From JAGXOF01 sp046545575 (GTDB taxonomy: Bacteria > Chloroflexota > Dehalococcoidia > SZUA-161 > SpSt-899), in assembly GCA_046545575.1 (NCBI GenBank), contig JBKGZM010000007.1, positions 1 through 50,040 on the forward strand: a DNA stretch of 50,040 bases. The letters run 5' to 3'. Each line of letters begins with the position of its first letter. Position 1 is the stretch's first letter. This document shows positions 9,038 to 18,135 of the stretch, one piece after another. The notes below the pieces were generated by a model. That model saw only the letters and a program-made list of their open reading frames with translations. It had not been told where the DNA came from and ran no database searches. The position numbers were made by a program, and so were the translations under genes.

Positions 9038-9088
9038 TTGACACTTCAGTGGGTAAATGCTAGTATTTATATAGCGTTAATTTAACGC
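9038..9088 (+). promoter_or_regulatory. Promoter and palindromic operator of the paaX-bam operon
   Basis: TTGACA (9038-9043), a 17-bp spacer and TAGTAT (9061-9066) form a near-consensus sigma-70 promoter. The perfect 15-bp palindrome GCGTTAAtTTAACGC (9074-9088) starts at the predicted +1 (about 9073), an ideal place for repression. The first gene encodes a PaaX-type repressor, so autoregulation is likely. The remaining divergent gap (8803-9037) shows no other feature I can support. Confidence 0.7.
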
Positions 9089-9111
9089 CATACCAAATAT
9101 GCGATATACCA

Positions 9112-9969
9112 ATGGTTCGTCCTAAAGCAGCGATATTGACCCTTTACGGTGATTATGTGTTACCCAGGGGTGGTGAGATTGGAATTGGGAGTCTGGTCAT
9201 ACTGCTCAGCAATTTCGGTTTGTCTGAACAGGCAGTAAGATCAGCAGTATCAAGGATGTGTCAGGCGGGGTTACTTAAAGGGAGACAGGAGGAGCGCAAG
9301 AGTTATTACTCGTTAACGGAGAGCGGACATAGCTTGTTGACCAAAGGAACGCAGCGCATTTTTGTGCGAAAGAATAATCAATGGGACGGGAGCTGGAGCA
9401 TCGTCATCTATTCCATTCCTGAGCGAAGGAGAGAGGCAAGGGATCGACTGCGCCTTGAGTTGAGCTGGATGGGATATGGGCCCTTAAGCGAGGCCACCTG
9501 GATATCGCCTTATGACATGACTAAAGAGGTAGAGGATTTAGCCGAGAGGCTTCAAATCAAGGAGCATGTTCAAATGTTCCAGGCCAGACATCAGAGTTGC
9601 ACCGATCCCAAAGAGATAGTTTCCCGATGCTGGGATTTGGGGAGAATACACAAGAGATATGCCAATTTCGTAGATAAATATCGTCCCAAGCTGGAATATC
9701 ACCTGAAGCGCCTTGAGGCCGGTGAGAACATCGAGTCCAGCGAGTGTTTCGTTGAGAGATTTAACTTAATTCATGAGTATCGCAAGTTCCCTTTCCTGGA
9801 CCCTGATTTGCCCAGGGAGCTTTTGCCAGAGAACTGGCTGCGTCCTCAGGCAGCTGCACTATTTGATGAATACCACGATTTGCTTGCCGATAAGGCCAAT
9901 GAGTACTTCGACTCGGTGTCTGATAACTACCGAGGCACAAGGAGGGCGTTGGCAGGAGTGAATAAGTAG
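9112..9969 (+). CDS. PaaX-family transcriptional regulator
   Basis: A 285-residue PaaX-like regulator. The N-terminal winged-helix domain (PKAAILTLYGDYVLPRGGEIGIGSLVILLSNFGLSEQAVRSAVSRM region, residues about 3-70) is followed by the middle PaaX domain with DGSWSIVIYSIPERRREARDRLR and a C-terminal PaaX-C domain ending in LFDEYHDLL. In Escherichia and Pseudomonas, PaaX represses phenylacetate degradation genes and is released by phenylacetyl-CoA. An aryl-CoA effector would fit the downstream Bam-like genes but is inferred. The leader is only about 40 nt with no clear ribosome site. The gene ends 17 bp before the AOR gene, so it is probably the first gene of that operon. Confidence 0.88.
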   Translation: MVRPKAAILTLYGDYVLPRGGEIGIGSLVILLSNFGLSEQAVRSAVSRMCQAGLLKGRQEERKSYYSLTESGHSLLTKGTQRIFVRKNNQWDGSWSIVIYSIPERRREARDRLRLELSWMGYGPLSEATWISPYDMTKEVEDLAERLQIKEHVQMFQARHQSCTDPKEIVSRCWDLGRIHKRYANFVDKYRPKLEYHLKRLEAGENIESSECFVERFNLIHEYRKFPFLDPDLPRELLPENWLRPQAAALFDEYHDLLADKANEYFDSVSDNYRGTRRALAGVNK

Positions 9970-9986
9970 CCTAGGGGGTATAAAAA

Positions 9987-12026
9987 GTGAGGTATGCAGA
10001 GACAGGGTACAACTTAGAGGTTGACCTATCCCGCGGAAACATTGAGAAAGAAGCTACTGACCCAAGATTAACTGAACTACACCTGGGGGGCCTGGGAACT
10101 AATGCCAAGATATTATGGGACAGGGTTCCCCCTGAAATAGACGCCTTTTCTCCAGATAACCTGCTGATATTCAGCACGGGGCTTCTGTGTGGAACACCTG
10201 CGCCTGCTGCTAACCGTACCATCGTTTCCACTATTTCCCCTCAGAATGGGTTGATGGCATATTCAATGATGGGAGGGTTTTGGGCACCGGAACTAAAATT
10301 TGCAGGCTATGACAAGGTGATCATCCGTGGCAAATCACCTGATCTGGTTTACCTTTGGATAAATGGTGACAAGGTGGAGATACGTGATGCCTCCCACCTG
10401 CGTGGTAAAGGGCCCCTTGAAACCGGAGAGATTATTAAGAAGGACTTGAATGACCAAAAAGTCCAGGTCGCTGCTATTGGACTGGCGGGTGAGAATAGGG
10501 TTGCCTATGCGTCTATCGAGCATGGCAGGTCCAGTGCCAGTCGGCTCGGCGTGGGTGCCGTCATGGGAGACAAGGGGCTGAAGGCTATAGCTGTCCGGGG
10601 CAAGAAGGATATCAACATAGCTCAGCCAGAGGAATTCCTGAACGTTAGTAACGAAGTATTAGAATATAGAAACTTCCGGGTGGAGAACCCGATTCAGGGT
10701 GTGCCTGCCATTTTGGCCGGGGTTGGTTCACCCCAGGAGATGGCATTACGTGATGAGGAATGGCATACTACCAGCTTTTCCTGGGGCCATGCTCGCACTC
10801 GCAGAAAGGATTTTTGGACCGAGGATGTAGAAGCACAGTGGAACAAGATTCAGGATGAGGCAATAGTGAGGCTTGTTAGCTGTTATAATTGCCCGAACAA
10901 GTGTGGCGCACTCATTTCATACCCTACTCGTGGAACTTCAACATACCTGATGAAATGCTATTCGAAGCTCACCTATGTAATGGGTGCTATGTCGAATGAT
11001 CTGGAATTCGGTTATAAAATTGCTGGACAGGCTCAAGAATATGGAATGGATGGGTACACAAATCCTCAGGTTATGGCCTTCGCCGTTGAGCTGTATGAAA
11101 ACGGCATCCTGACTGATGAGGATATGCCCGGTTTTCCACCGAGAAATGCGGATGGCAGCGACGAGGACAGGTTCTTCTGGCTCCTTGACAAAATTGCTCA
11201 ACGAGCGGGAATCGGCGATGTCTTGGCCGATGGTGTCTATTGGGCAGCCCGCAGAATTGGCAAAGGAGCAGAGGAATATGACCATAATACTACGAAGAAG
11301 CATGAGCAGATGGTTATTAAACTGGGGATGCTGAATCCTATTTATTATATACTGTACGGTACTGGAGAGAAGGCAAACATTACCCAGATTGAAGGACAGA
11401 TTCCTCAAGCGCCCCTTCCTAAAGAGTTGAGAGAAGGATTCGTAAGTAATTGGATACAGATCCCTACCGGTAAGGGGGAAAAGTTTAAACAATTTATCCT
11501 GGAATGGGGAGATGAAGGCAAGGTATTTCCGTATTATCCACCCATTGATCTGGTCTGCGAACTGAGTGAGTGGCAGGAAATTATGCATTATATTGACGAC
11601 GCGACCGGAATCTGTGCCGGTATGTCCTCATTCCTGATCAAGCCCCCCTATCACATACACAATATCCCCCCTATGGTCTCGGCAGGGGCCGGCATAGATA
11701 TGGATGAAGATAGGTTGTGGGAAATAGCCAATAGAAACCGAACTCTGATTAGAGCTATAAATGTGAGAAGGGGTGTGAGAAGTAAGGATGACGAGCCCCC
11801 TGCAGATCACTGGAAAAAGAGATTCCCCGACTATGAAGCCCAGCTCAAGGATGAGTACTACAAATTCAAGGGTTGGAATAGTGATGCTATTCCTACCAAG
11901 GAAACTCTAGACAAACTCGAGTTGGGCTACGTGGGTGAAGACCTGGAACAAAGAGGCATTCTAAAGAATGGAAAGAGCCAGGACGAGGCAGAAACATCTA
12001 GCACAAAGAAGGGTTCTGAAAAATGA
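9987..12026 (+). CDS. bamB: Tungsten AOR-family oxidoreductase, BamB-like
   Basis: A 679-residue aldehyde:ferredoxin oxidoreductase-family protein, closest by recall to BamB, the catalytic subunit of class II benzoyl-CoA reductase in Geobacter and Syntrophus. It starts MRYAETGYNLEVDLSRG, as BamB does. AOR N-domain motifs include GGLGTNAKILWDRVPP and ASIEHGRSSASRLGVGAVMGDKGLKAIAVRG (pterin binding). Residues 257-260 (EEWH) and Cys324 (MKCYSK) fall where BamB has active-site Glu/His and Cys ligands; an alignment is needed to confirm this. A 4Fe-4S cluster is indicated by CYNCPNKC (299-306) plus a distal Cys in GICAGM. The GTG start follows AGGGGG, and the gene overlaps the next by 4 bp. The exact substrate is not proven. 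Confidence 0.85.
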   Translation: MRYAETGYNLEVDLSRGNIEKEATDPRLTELHLGGLGTNAKILWDRVPPEIDAFSPDNLLIFSTGLLCGTPAPAANRTIVSTISPQNGLMAYSMMGGFWAPELKFAGYDKVIIRGKSPDLVYLWINGDKVEIRDASHLRGKGPLETGEIIKKDLNDQKVQVAAIGLAGENRVAYASIEHGRSSASRLGVGAVMGDKGLKAIAVRGKKDINIAQPEEFLNVSNEVLEYRNFRVENPIQGVPAILAGVGSPQEMALRDEEWHTTSFSWGHARTRRKDFWTEDVEAQWNKIQDEAIVRLVSCYNCPNKCGALISYPTRGTSTYLMKCYSKLTYVMGAMSNDLEFGYKIAGQAQEYGMDGYTNPQVMAFAVELYENGILTDEDMPGFPPRNADGSDEDRFFWLLDKIAQRAGIGDVLADGVYWAARRIGKGAEEYDHNTTKKHEQMVIKLGMLNPIYYILYGTGEKANITQIEGQIPQAPLPKELREGFVSNWIQIPTGKGEKFKQFILEWGDEGKVFPYYPPIDLVCELSEWQEIMHYIDDATGICAGMSSFLIKPPYHIHNIPPMVSAGAGIDMDEDRLWEIANRNRTLIRAINVRRGVRSKDDEPPADHWKKRFPDYEAQLKDEYYKFKGWNSDAIPTKETLDKLELGYVGEDLEQRGILKNGKSQDEAETSSTKKGSEK

Positions 12027-12562
12027 AAAAGGTTAAAGTAATAAATATCGATGTCGATAAGTGTAACGGCTGCCGGGCTTGTGAGGCGATATGCTCCGCT
12101 TTCCACTCTAACCCACGATATAGCAGCACAAACCCGGAGAAATCTCGGATTCGGGTGTACTTCGATCCACTGAACGACATTTATATTCCGGTAATGGCCG
12201 GCGAGTATACCAAAGCCGAGTGCAATGGCAGATACACTATTACGCTTGATGAAAAGCAGTATGATGAGTGTGCCTTCTGTAGGGCTTCCTGCCCGGCAAG
12301 GGATATTTTCAAAGACCCTGATTCCGGTCTCCCTCTGAAATGTGATATGTGTGAAGATCTGGAGGATGTGGAAGAGCCCATGTGTGTTCAGTGGTGCTTA
12401 AATGATGCCCTGACTTACGAAGAAAAGGAAGAGGAAGGTGAAGAGGAAGAGGAAAAGGACGTAAAGATGGAGGAGATGGAGATCGGGCTGGAATCTTTGG
12501 TGGATAGATTCGGAATGGAGAAAGTGACGGATGCCCTTGCCCGAATGTCAAATAAGGGTTAA
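12023..12562 (+). CDS. bamC: 4Fe-4S ferredoxin-type subunit, BamC-like
   Basis: A 179-residue electron-transfer subunit of the kind that pairs with AOR-type catalytic subunits. Cysteine groups CNGCRACEAIC, CAFCRASC, CDMC and CVQWC could bind up to four 4Fe-4S clusters, as in BamC and HycB/DmsB-like proteins. The C-terminal 45 residues contain a strongly acidic Glu-rich run (positions about 133-150) followed by an amphipathic helix. ATG overlaps the stop of the AOR gene (ATGA), implying coupled synthesis in a fixed ratio. No signal peptide is present, so it should be cytoplasmic. Confidence 0.85.
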   Translation: MKKVKVINIDVDKCNGCRACEAICSAFHSNPRYSSTNPEKSRIRVYFDPLNDIYIPVMAGEYTKAECNGRYTITLDEKQYDECAFCRASCPARDIFKDPDSGLPLKCDMCEDLEDVEEPMCVQWCLNDALTYEEKEEEGEEEEEKDVKMEEMEIGLESLVDRFGMEKVTDALARMSNKG

Positions 12563-12593
12563 ATCATCAAGGCGTAAGGAAGAGAGTTAAAAG

Positions 12594-13757
12594 GTGATGG
12601 AGACTGTAGCACCGTTTAAAGAAGCAATAGATGCTATAAAAGAGGTTGGTGGCGAATTCGAACCATGCTATCAATGCGGATTGTGCGATACACTTTGTCC
12701 CTGGAACAGGGTTAAGAACTTCAGTATGCGCAAGTTGATCCGGCAGGCAGTGTTCGGGCTGACTGAGATAGAAGGTGAGGAGATATGGCAATGTACTAGC
12801 TGCGGAAGATGTCAGCAGTGGTGCCCCAGGGGAATGCCAATAATAGAATCGGGGATAGCCCTGCGCAAGATTGCCACGGAGTATGGAGTTTTCGCCGGTT
12901 CTGCCCATCCTATACGCGGTATAGGCGCTGGCCTTGCTTCCGAAGGCAATCCGCTGGGTGAAGAGCGCAGTAAAAGGGGAGATTGGGCAAAAGATCTTTC
13001 TGTAAAAACATTCACAGAGGATACGGCCGTTTTGTATTTCCCTGGTTGCTACCTCTGCTATGACTCAAGATTTAAAAAGGTAGCTGCTGCCACAGTCAAT
13101 ATCCTTAACAAGGCGGGAATAGATTTCGGGATACTGGGTTCGGAGGAGAATTGCTGCGGAGAAAGCATCCGGAAGACGGGCGATGAGGGATTATTCAAAC
13201 GACTGGCCAAGGATAACATCAAAACATTTATCGAGAATGGGGTGAATAAAATCCTTGTTTCTTCCCCTCATTGCTACCATACCTTTAAGAACGAATATCC
13301 TGAGTTTTTTAGCGTAAACTTTGAGGTGGTACACATTTCACAGTTTTTGTTTGAGCTCATTAACGAGGGGAAGCTTGAACTCACCGGAGAATATAAGAAG
13401 AGGATTACATATCATGACCCGTGTTACCTGGGGCGGCATAATGATGTATACGATGAGCCTCGGGAGGTCTTGAAGAAGGTCCCAGGTTTGGAGCTGGTTG
13501 AGATGGAGGATGCGTGGGAAGATAGTCTCTGTTGCGGAGGTGGTGGTGGCAGGATATGGATGGATACTCCAAAGGAGGAGAGGTTCTCCGATCTCAGAAT
13601 ACAGCAAGCCCTGGATGTCGGTGCTGAGGAGCTGGTCACATGTTGCCCGTATTGCATTACCAATTTTGAGGATAGCAAGTTATCTCTGGAGGAGGATGAA
13701 AATAATCCTACCCTGGAGATTAAGGATATCACAGAGGTTATACAGGAAGTGATTTAG
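12594..13757 (+). CDS. bamD: HdrD-like CCG-domain iron-sulfur protein, BamD-like
   Basis: A 387-residue protein. It has two N-terminal ferredoxin motifs (CYQCGLCDTLCPW and CTSCGRCQQWCPRG) followed by two CCG cysteine-rich domains. The first CCG domain spans CYLC ... NCCGESIRKTG. The second spans DPCYLGRHNDVYDEP ... LCCGGGGGRIWMD ... TCCPYC. This is the HdrD/HdrB-GlpC type, which holds noncubane iron-sulfur clusters and transfers electrons in heterodisulfide reductase-like complexes. In Bam gene clusters an equivalent protein is BamD. GTG 12594 is immediately followed by ATG 12597, either of which may be the start, behind AAGGAAGAG. It sits 31 bp after bamC and 24 bp before the HdrA-like gene. 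Confidence 0.85.
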   Translation: MMETVAPFKEAIDAIKEVGGEFEPCYQCGLCDTLCPWNRVKNFSMRKLIRQAVFGLTEIEGEEIWQCTSCGRCQQWCPRGMPIIESGIALRKIATEYGVFAGSAHPIRGIGAGLASEGNPLGEERSKRGDWAKDLSVKTFTEDTAVLYFPGCYLCYDSRFKKVAAATVNILNKAGIDFGILGSEENCCGESIRKTGDEGLFKRLAKDNIKTFIENGVNKILVSSPHCYHTFKNEYPEFFSVNFEVVHISQFLFELINEGKLELTGEYKKRITYHDPCYLGRHNDVYDEPREVLKKVPGLELVEMEDAWEDSLCCGGGGGRIWMDTPKEERFSDLRIQQALDVGAEELVTCCPYCITNFEDSKLSLEEDENNPTLEIKDITEVIQEVI

Positions 13758-13781
13758 GGAAGAGAAGAAACTCGATTAAAG

Positions 13782-16700
13782 ATGGGGAGAAAGATGGAAG
13801 AAGGAGTATCGCTAGCGGAAAGACTTCAACAACTCGAAAAGGGGCCTCAGGACCGCAATTTTGTGGATGTAATGGTTGTCGGTGGAGGGATCAGCGGTAT
13901 TCAGGCCTCTCTTGATCTCGCCGCTGCCGGTTTTAAGGTCTATCTTGTTGACAAGTCGCCTACCATTGGCGGCCATATGGCTCAACTTGATAAGACCTTC
14001 CCGACCAATGAGTGTTCCACGTGAATACTCTCGCCCAAACTGGCCGAGGTCGGCCGGCACCCAAATATAGAGGTCTTTAGCTTAACCGAAGTTAAGAGTG
14101 TAGAAGGGGAAGCAGGGGATTTTACGGTAACCCTGATCCGAAACCCGAGATATGTCAGAGAGGATAAATGTACGGGTTGTAGTACCTGTGTGGATCATTG
14201 CCCTGCTGTAGGCCATGACCCATTTAATCAGGATATATCGTCGAGTAAAGCGATCCATATATACTTTAACCAGGCATATCCGCTTATCAGTTACATAGAC
14301 CCTGAAACATGTCTTTACCTGAAAGAAGGGAAATGTGGTATTTGTGAAGACGTCTGCGAGAATGAGGCCATTGATCTCAATCAAACAGCGGAGAAGGTGG
14401 AAGTAAAAGCGGGGGCGATACTTCTCTCCGTAGGCTACGAACCATTTGACCCCAAACTGCGTGGGGACTATGGCTACGGAAAATTTGAGAACGTGGTAAC
14501 TAGTTTGGACTATGAGCGGATAGTATGCGCCACCGGACCATACGGTGGCGAGATACTGCGTGCTTCCGACAATAAGCATCCACATAGAATAGCCTGGATT
14601 CAGTGTGTCGGGTCGAGGCAGGTTACCGAAGGTGGGAACACATACTGTTCAGGAGTATGCTGCACATATACTCAGAAACAGGTGATGATAACAAAAGAAC
14701 ATGACGAGGATGTCGAGTGTACTATTTTCCATAACGATATCCGGTCCTGGGGCAAGGACTTCGAAAGATTCTACCAGAGAGCTGCTGACCTTCCCGGGGT
14801 CCGATTCATAAGAAGCTATGTCTCAGTAGGAAAAGAGGACCCGGAAACCAAAAACGTGAGCATGAGATATGCCACTCCCGATGAGGGAGTAAAGGAAGAG
14901 GAATTCGATCTGGTAGTTTTATCCATTGGATTGAATCCCCCTGTTGGTTATGAAGAGATGGCAAATACGTTCGGGATTGAGCTCGAGCCTCATGGGTTCT
15001 GCGAAACCAATCCTGTTAACCCGATAGAGACCTCTCGCCCGGGAATCTTTATAAGCGGGGCCTTCTTGGGTCCTATAGATATCCCCGAGTCGGTTATTAG
15101 TGCGAGCGGGGCTGAAGCCCTTTGTGGAGAACTCCTTGACTACCGCAGGGGGAAGCTGGCTCAACCAAAGATATATCCGCCCGAGAAGGATGTATCGGAG
15201 GAGGAACCAAAAATTGGGGTCTTTGTGTGTCGTTGTGGGGCGAATATCGGCTCAGTAGTGGACGTTCCTTCCGTAGTTGAATATGCCTCAACTTTACCTA
15301 ACGTCGCCCATGCTCAGGAGCAGCTCTTTTCGTGTGCTACCAGTTATATCCAGGAAATAATAGACGTTGTGCAGGAAAAAGAGCTTAATAGAGTGGTTGT
15401 CGCTGCCTGTACTCCTCTGAACCTTGAGCCCACATTCAGAGATACACTCCGGGAGGCGGGGATAAATCAGTATTTCTTGGATATGGCCAATATTCGGGAG
15501 CATAACTCTTGGGTTCATTCAAAAGAACCGGAGGAATCCACACAGAAGGCAAAGGACCTTGTACGGATGTCAGTAGCACGAGCTGCCCTTCTGGAGCCGT
15601 TACCGGATATCGAGCTCTCAGTTAACAAGAATGCGTTGGTGATTGGTGGTGGTATAGCCGGAATGACCTGTGCTCTCTCCATAGCCAATCAGGGACATCA
15701 GGTTTACCTGCTTGAAAAGGATTCGGATCTGGGAGGAATAGCGAGGAGAATGCATTACACGTTGGAAGGTCTAGATGTTCAGGACTATCTGCATGACCTC
15801 GTGCACAAGGTGTACCAGCATCCGTTGATAAGTGTATCCCATAACGCCACAATCACAGAGGCTACCGGTTATGTGGGGAATTTCAAAACCTGGGTAGACT
15901 CCGAAGGAAGAGTCAAAGAGATTGACCACGGAATAGCCATCATCGCTACTGGTGCGGAGGAATATAAGCCCACTGAATATCTTTATGGGCAAGACGACCG
16001 GGTGATGACCCATCTTGAGTTAGAAGGGAAAATCGCTGAGGGGAATGAAGAGATAGCTAACGCAGAAACTCTCGTGATGATTCAATGCGTAGGCTGCAGG
16101 AATGAGGAGAGGAATTACTGCTCTCGGGTATGTTGTAGTCAGGCTATAAAGAACGCCATCAAGTTGAAAGAGATAAATCCCGAGATGGAGATATATATCC
16201 TCTTTCGAGACATGAGGACATATGGGTTACATGAGGACTACTACCGCGAGGCTGCTAACCGGGGAGTGAAGTTTGTGCGTTATGAAGCAGATGACCAACC
16301 TGAGATGGAGGCCACTGAGGAAGAAGGGCGACCGGTTTTAAGGGTTACTGTGACCGATCCCATTCTGGGGGATCGGGTGGCTATAGATGCCGATTACGTT
16401 TCTTTGGCTGCTGCCGTTATTCCTCCGTCAGATAGCAAGGAGATATCTCAATTGTTCAAGTTAACTTTGGGCCCGGATGGTTTCTACAAAGAAGCTCATG
16501 TCAAATTGAGGCCTGTTGACCTTGCTGTGGATGGCGTTTACCTGTGTGGAATGGCTCACTACCCCAAGCATATAAGCGAGGTGATTAACCAGGCTTATGG
16601 GGCTGCTGGCCGGGCTTTAACCCTTCTCTCGCATGATACGGTGATGGTATCAGGTGCCGTTTGCGAGGTTAATGAGAAGAAGTGTATCGGGTGTGGGGCA

Positions 16701-16907
16701 TGCGCCTCAGCATGTGCATATGGTGCTATTGAGTTACGTGAGACGAAACAGGGCAAAAAGGCCCTTGTTAACCCTGTTCTCTGTAAGGGCTGTGGCCTTT
16801 GTAATACAAAATGCCCAACAGGGGCTATTTCGGTGAAACACTTTACGAATGACGAATTCTTGAGCCAAATCGATGCGGCGTTTCCCGCCCTTGAAGCAGT
16901 TGGCTAA
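13782..16907 (+). CDS. bamE: Double HdrA-like flavoprotein with selenocysteine, BamE-like
   Basis: A 1041-residue protein if TGA at 14022-14024 (codon 81) is decoded as Sec. The frame continues without a break. The context FPTNECST-U-ILSPKLAEVG matches HdrA, where a conserved Cys lies at this place (Sec in some methanogens). The first half has FAD motif GGGISGIQASLDLAAAG, ferredoxin motifs CTGCSTCVDHC and CGICEDVC, and an HdrA body. The second half starts about residue 465 with VFVCRCGANIGSVVDVPSVV, then a second FAD motif GGGIAGMTCALSIANQG and C-terminal clusters CIGCGACASAC and CKGCGLCNTKC. Two HdrA units in one chain fit BamE and flavin-based bifurcation. A gene caller would split it into 13782-14024 and 14190-16907. 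Start 13794 is possible. Confidence 0.9.
14025..14057 (+). promoter_or_regulatory. Candidate SECIS hairpin of the HdrA-like gene
   Basis: Seventeen nucleotides after the TGA, GGCCG (14042-14046) and CGGCC (14051-14055) pair around an AGGT loop. C14040 and T14041 extend the stem with G57 and G56 (one G-U pair). Stem length, distance and a G-G apical loop fit bacterial SECIS elements. It was judged by eye. Confidence 0.65.
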
Positions 16908-16948
16908 TGAAAAATCAGAGATTACCCTAACTAGAAGGGAGAGAGAAA

Positions 16949-17785
16949 ATGAGCACAGCGCTTGGTTCTAAACCCAGGATTTTGGGTTTTGTCTGCAACG
17001 CGTGAGCGTATGGCGCTGCTGACATGGCTGGAGTTTCCAGGCTGCAATATAGAACTGAATCCAGACTTATCCGTGTGATGTGCACTGGCAGAGTCGACCT
17101 GTCGTTTGTGCTCCGGGGTTTTTTAAATGGAGCAGACGGGGTCTTTATCGGCGGTTGCCATCCTAGCGAATGTAACTACATGGTGCACGGAAATTACCAT
17201 GCGTTAAGTATGGTACATCTGTGCAAAAAGTTAATGGAGCACATAGGGGTAAATCCCGAAAGGTTAGTAATTGACTGGTGCGATGCCGGCGAAGGGATCC
17301 GTTTCGGCAGAATAATGAATGAGCTTGGCAGCAAGGTGCAGGAATTAGGGCCGCTTGGCAACAGCGAAGGAATAGACCAGGATGAATTAAAATCTAGGCT
17401 TGAGGAAATTACAAAGCTGGTTCCATATATCAAGCTGGCAGAAAAAGAGAAGCTCGAATTACGTCTGGAGAACACTGAGGAATATAGTACCCTTTACACC
17501 AGTGATGAGGTAGAGAAGCTAATCAACGAAGCGCCTTCGTACTACATCGATCCGGATAAGTGCCAGGCCTGTGGGATCTGTGCCAGGCAATGCCCTGTGG
17601 AGGCAATTGAAGGTGGCAAGAACCAGATCCATGTCATTGATCAGGACAAATGCATTAAATGTGGGACCTGCTTTGAAGCCTGTCCCCCACGCTTCGGTGC
17701 GGTGAAAAAGCTCGTTAATGAGCCAGTTCCTGAACCCCTCCCCGAGGAGGAGCGAACTATCGTCAGAGGTGGTAAAGAAAAATAA
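16949..17785 (+). CDS. bamF: MvhD-ferredoxin fusion with selenocysteine, BamF-like
   Basis: A 278-residue protein with TGA at 17003-17005 (codon 19) read as Sec: GFVCNA-U-AYGAADMAG. MvhD-family proteins have Cys or Sec at this place (CNWCSY/U type), where it coordinates the 2Fe-2S cluster that links hydrogenase or formate dehydrogenase to HdrA. The MvhD domain continues through MCTGRVD, GCHPSECNYM and WCDAGEGIRF. A C-terminal two-cluster ferredoxin follows: CQACGICARQCP and CIKCGTCFEACP. It pairs naturally with the upstream HdrA-like protein, as BamF does with BamE. ATG 16949 follows AAGGGAGAG. A start at 17024 would remove the Sec motif. It is the last gene before a strong terminator. Confidence 0.9.
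17006..17040 (+). promoter_or_regulatory. Candidate SECIS hairpin of the MvhD-like gene
   Basis: CTGGA (17028-17032) pairs with TCCAG (17036-17040) around GTT, with the loop 28-30 nt after the TGA at 17003-17005. The distance is within the bacterial SECIS range, but the stem is short and the fold was not computed. Confidence 0.5.
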
Positions 17786-17807
17786 GTAAGGGAATTGAAT
17801 GTATTTG

Positions 17808-17850
17808 AGCTCCCCAAAGGTCGTAATGTCTTTGGGGAGCTGCTTTTTTT
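17808..17850 (+). terminator. Rho-independent terminator of the bam-like operon
   Basis: AGCTCCCCAAAG (17808-17819) pairs perfectly with CTTTGGGGAGCT (17830-17841), followed after two bases by seven T (17844-17850). It lies 23 bp after the last gene and closes the operon. Confidence 0.9.
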
Positions 17851-17911
17851 GTATCCCGAGGGAGGCCTTGTTCGAAACTGATTAAAGGCCCTGGAGCCTA
17901 AGTCAATAGAC

Positions 17912-17940
17912 TTTACAATGGATATTTACTCGCATATAAT
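17912..17940 (+). promoter_or_regulatory. Promoter of tRNA-Thr
   Basis: TTTACA (17912-17917), 17-bp spacer, TATAAT (17935-17940). Predicted start is about 17947, some 40 nt before the mature tRNA. Confidence 0.7.
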
Positions 17941-17987
17941 TGAAGGGATGTAGCCAGGCGCCAGCTTTTGATGACTTGGATTCAGAT

Positions 17988-18063
17988 GCCAGCGTAGCTC
18001 AGAGGCCAGAGCAGCGGTTTCGTAAACCGCAGGTCGTGGGTTCGAATCCCACCGCTGGCTCCA
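17988..18063 (+). tRNA. tRNA-Thr (anticodon CGT)
   Basis: Cloverleaf read by eye: acceptor GCCAGCG (17988-17994) pairs with CGCTGGC (18053-18059). The anticodon stem GCGGT/ACCGC encloses loop TTCGTAA with anticodon CGT, decoding ACG. The T-arm loop TTCGAAT is present. Discriminator T is at 18060 and CCA is encoded (18061-18063). A T-run (18064-18069) directly behind may end transcription. Confidence 0.95.
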
Positions 18064-18135
18064 TTTTTTGAAGCTAGAGTTCTCTGGGCAACTGTTACTG
18101 CCTTTGGGCAATGTATCGGGGGCTCAACGTTTCCC

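Noticed and set aside
9987..12026. Assignment as a plain aldehyde:ferredoxin oxidoreductase
   Set aside because: The N-terminus, residue layout and the five-gene order fit BamB-type enzymes better, although the substrate remains open.
13782..14190. HdrA-like gene broken by a nonsense mutation
   Set aside because: TGA replaces a conserved Cys codon exactly, the frame stays open and conserved on both sides, a SECIS-like hairpin follows, and the Sec machinery is encoded nearby.
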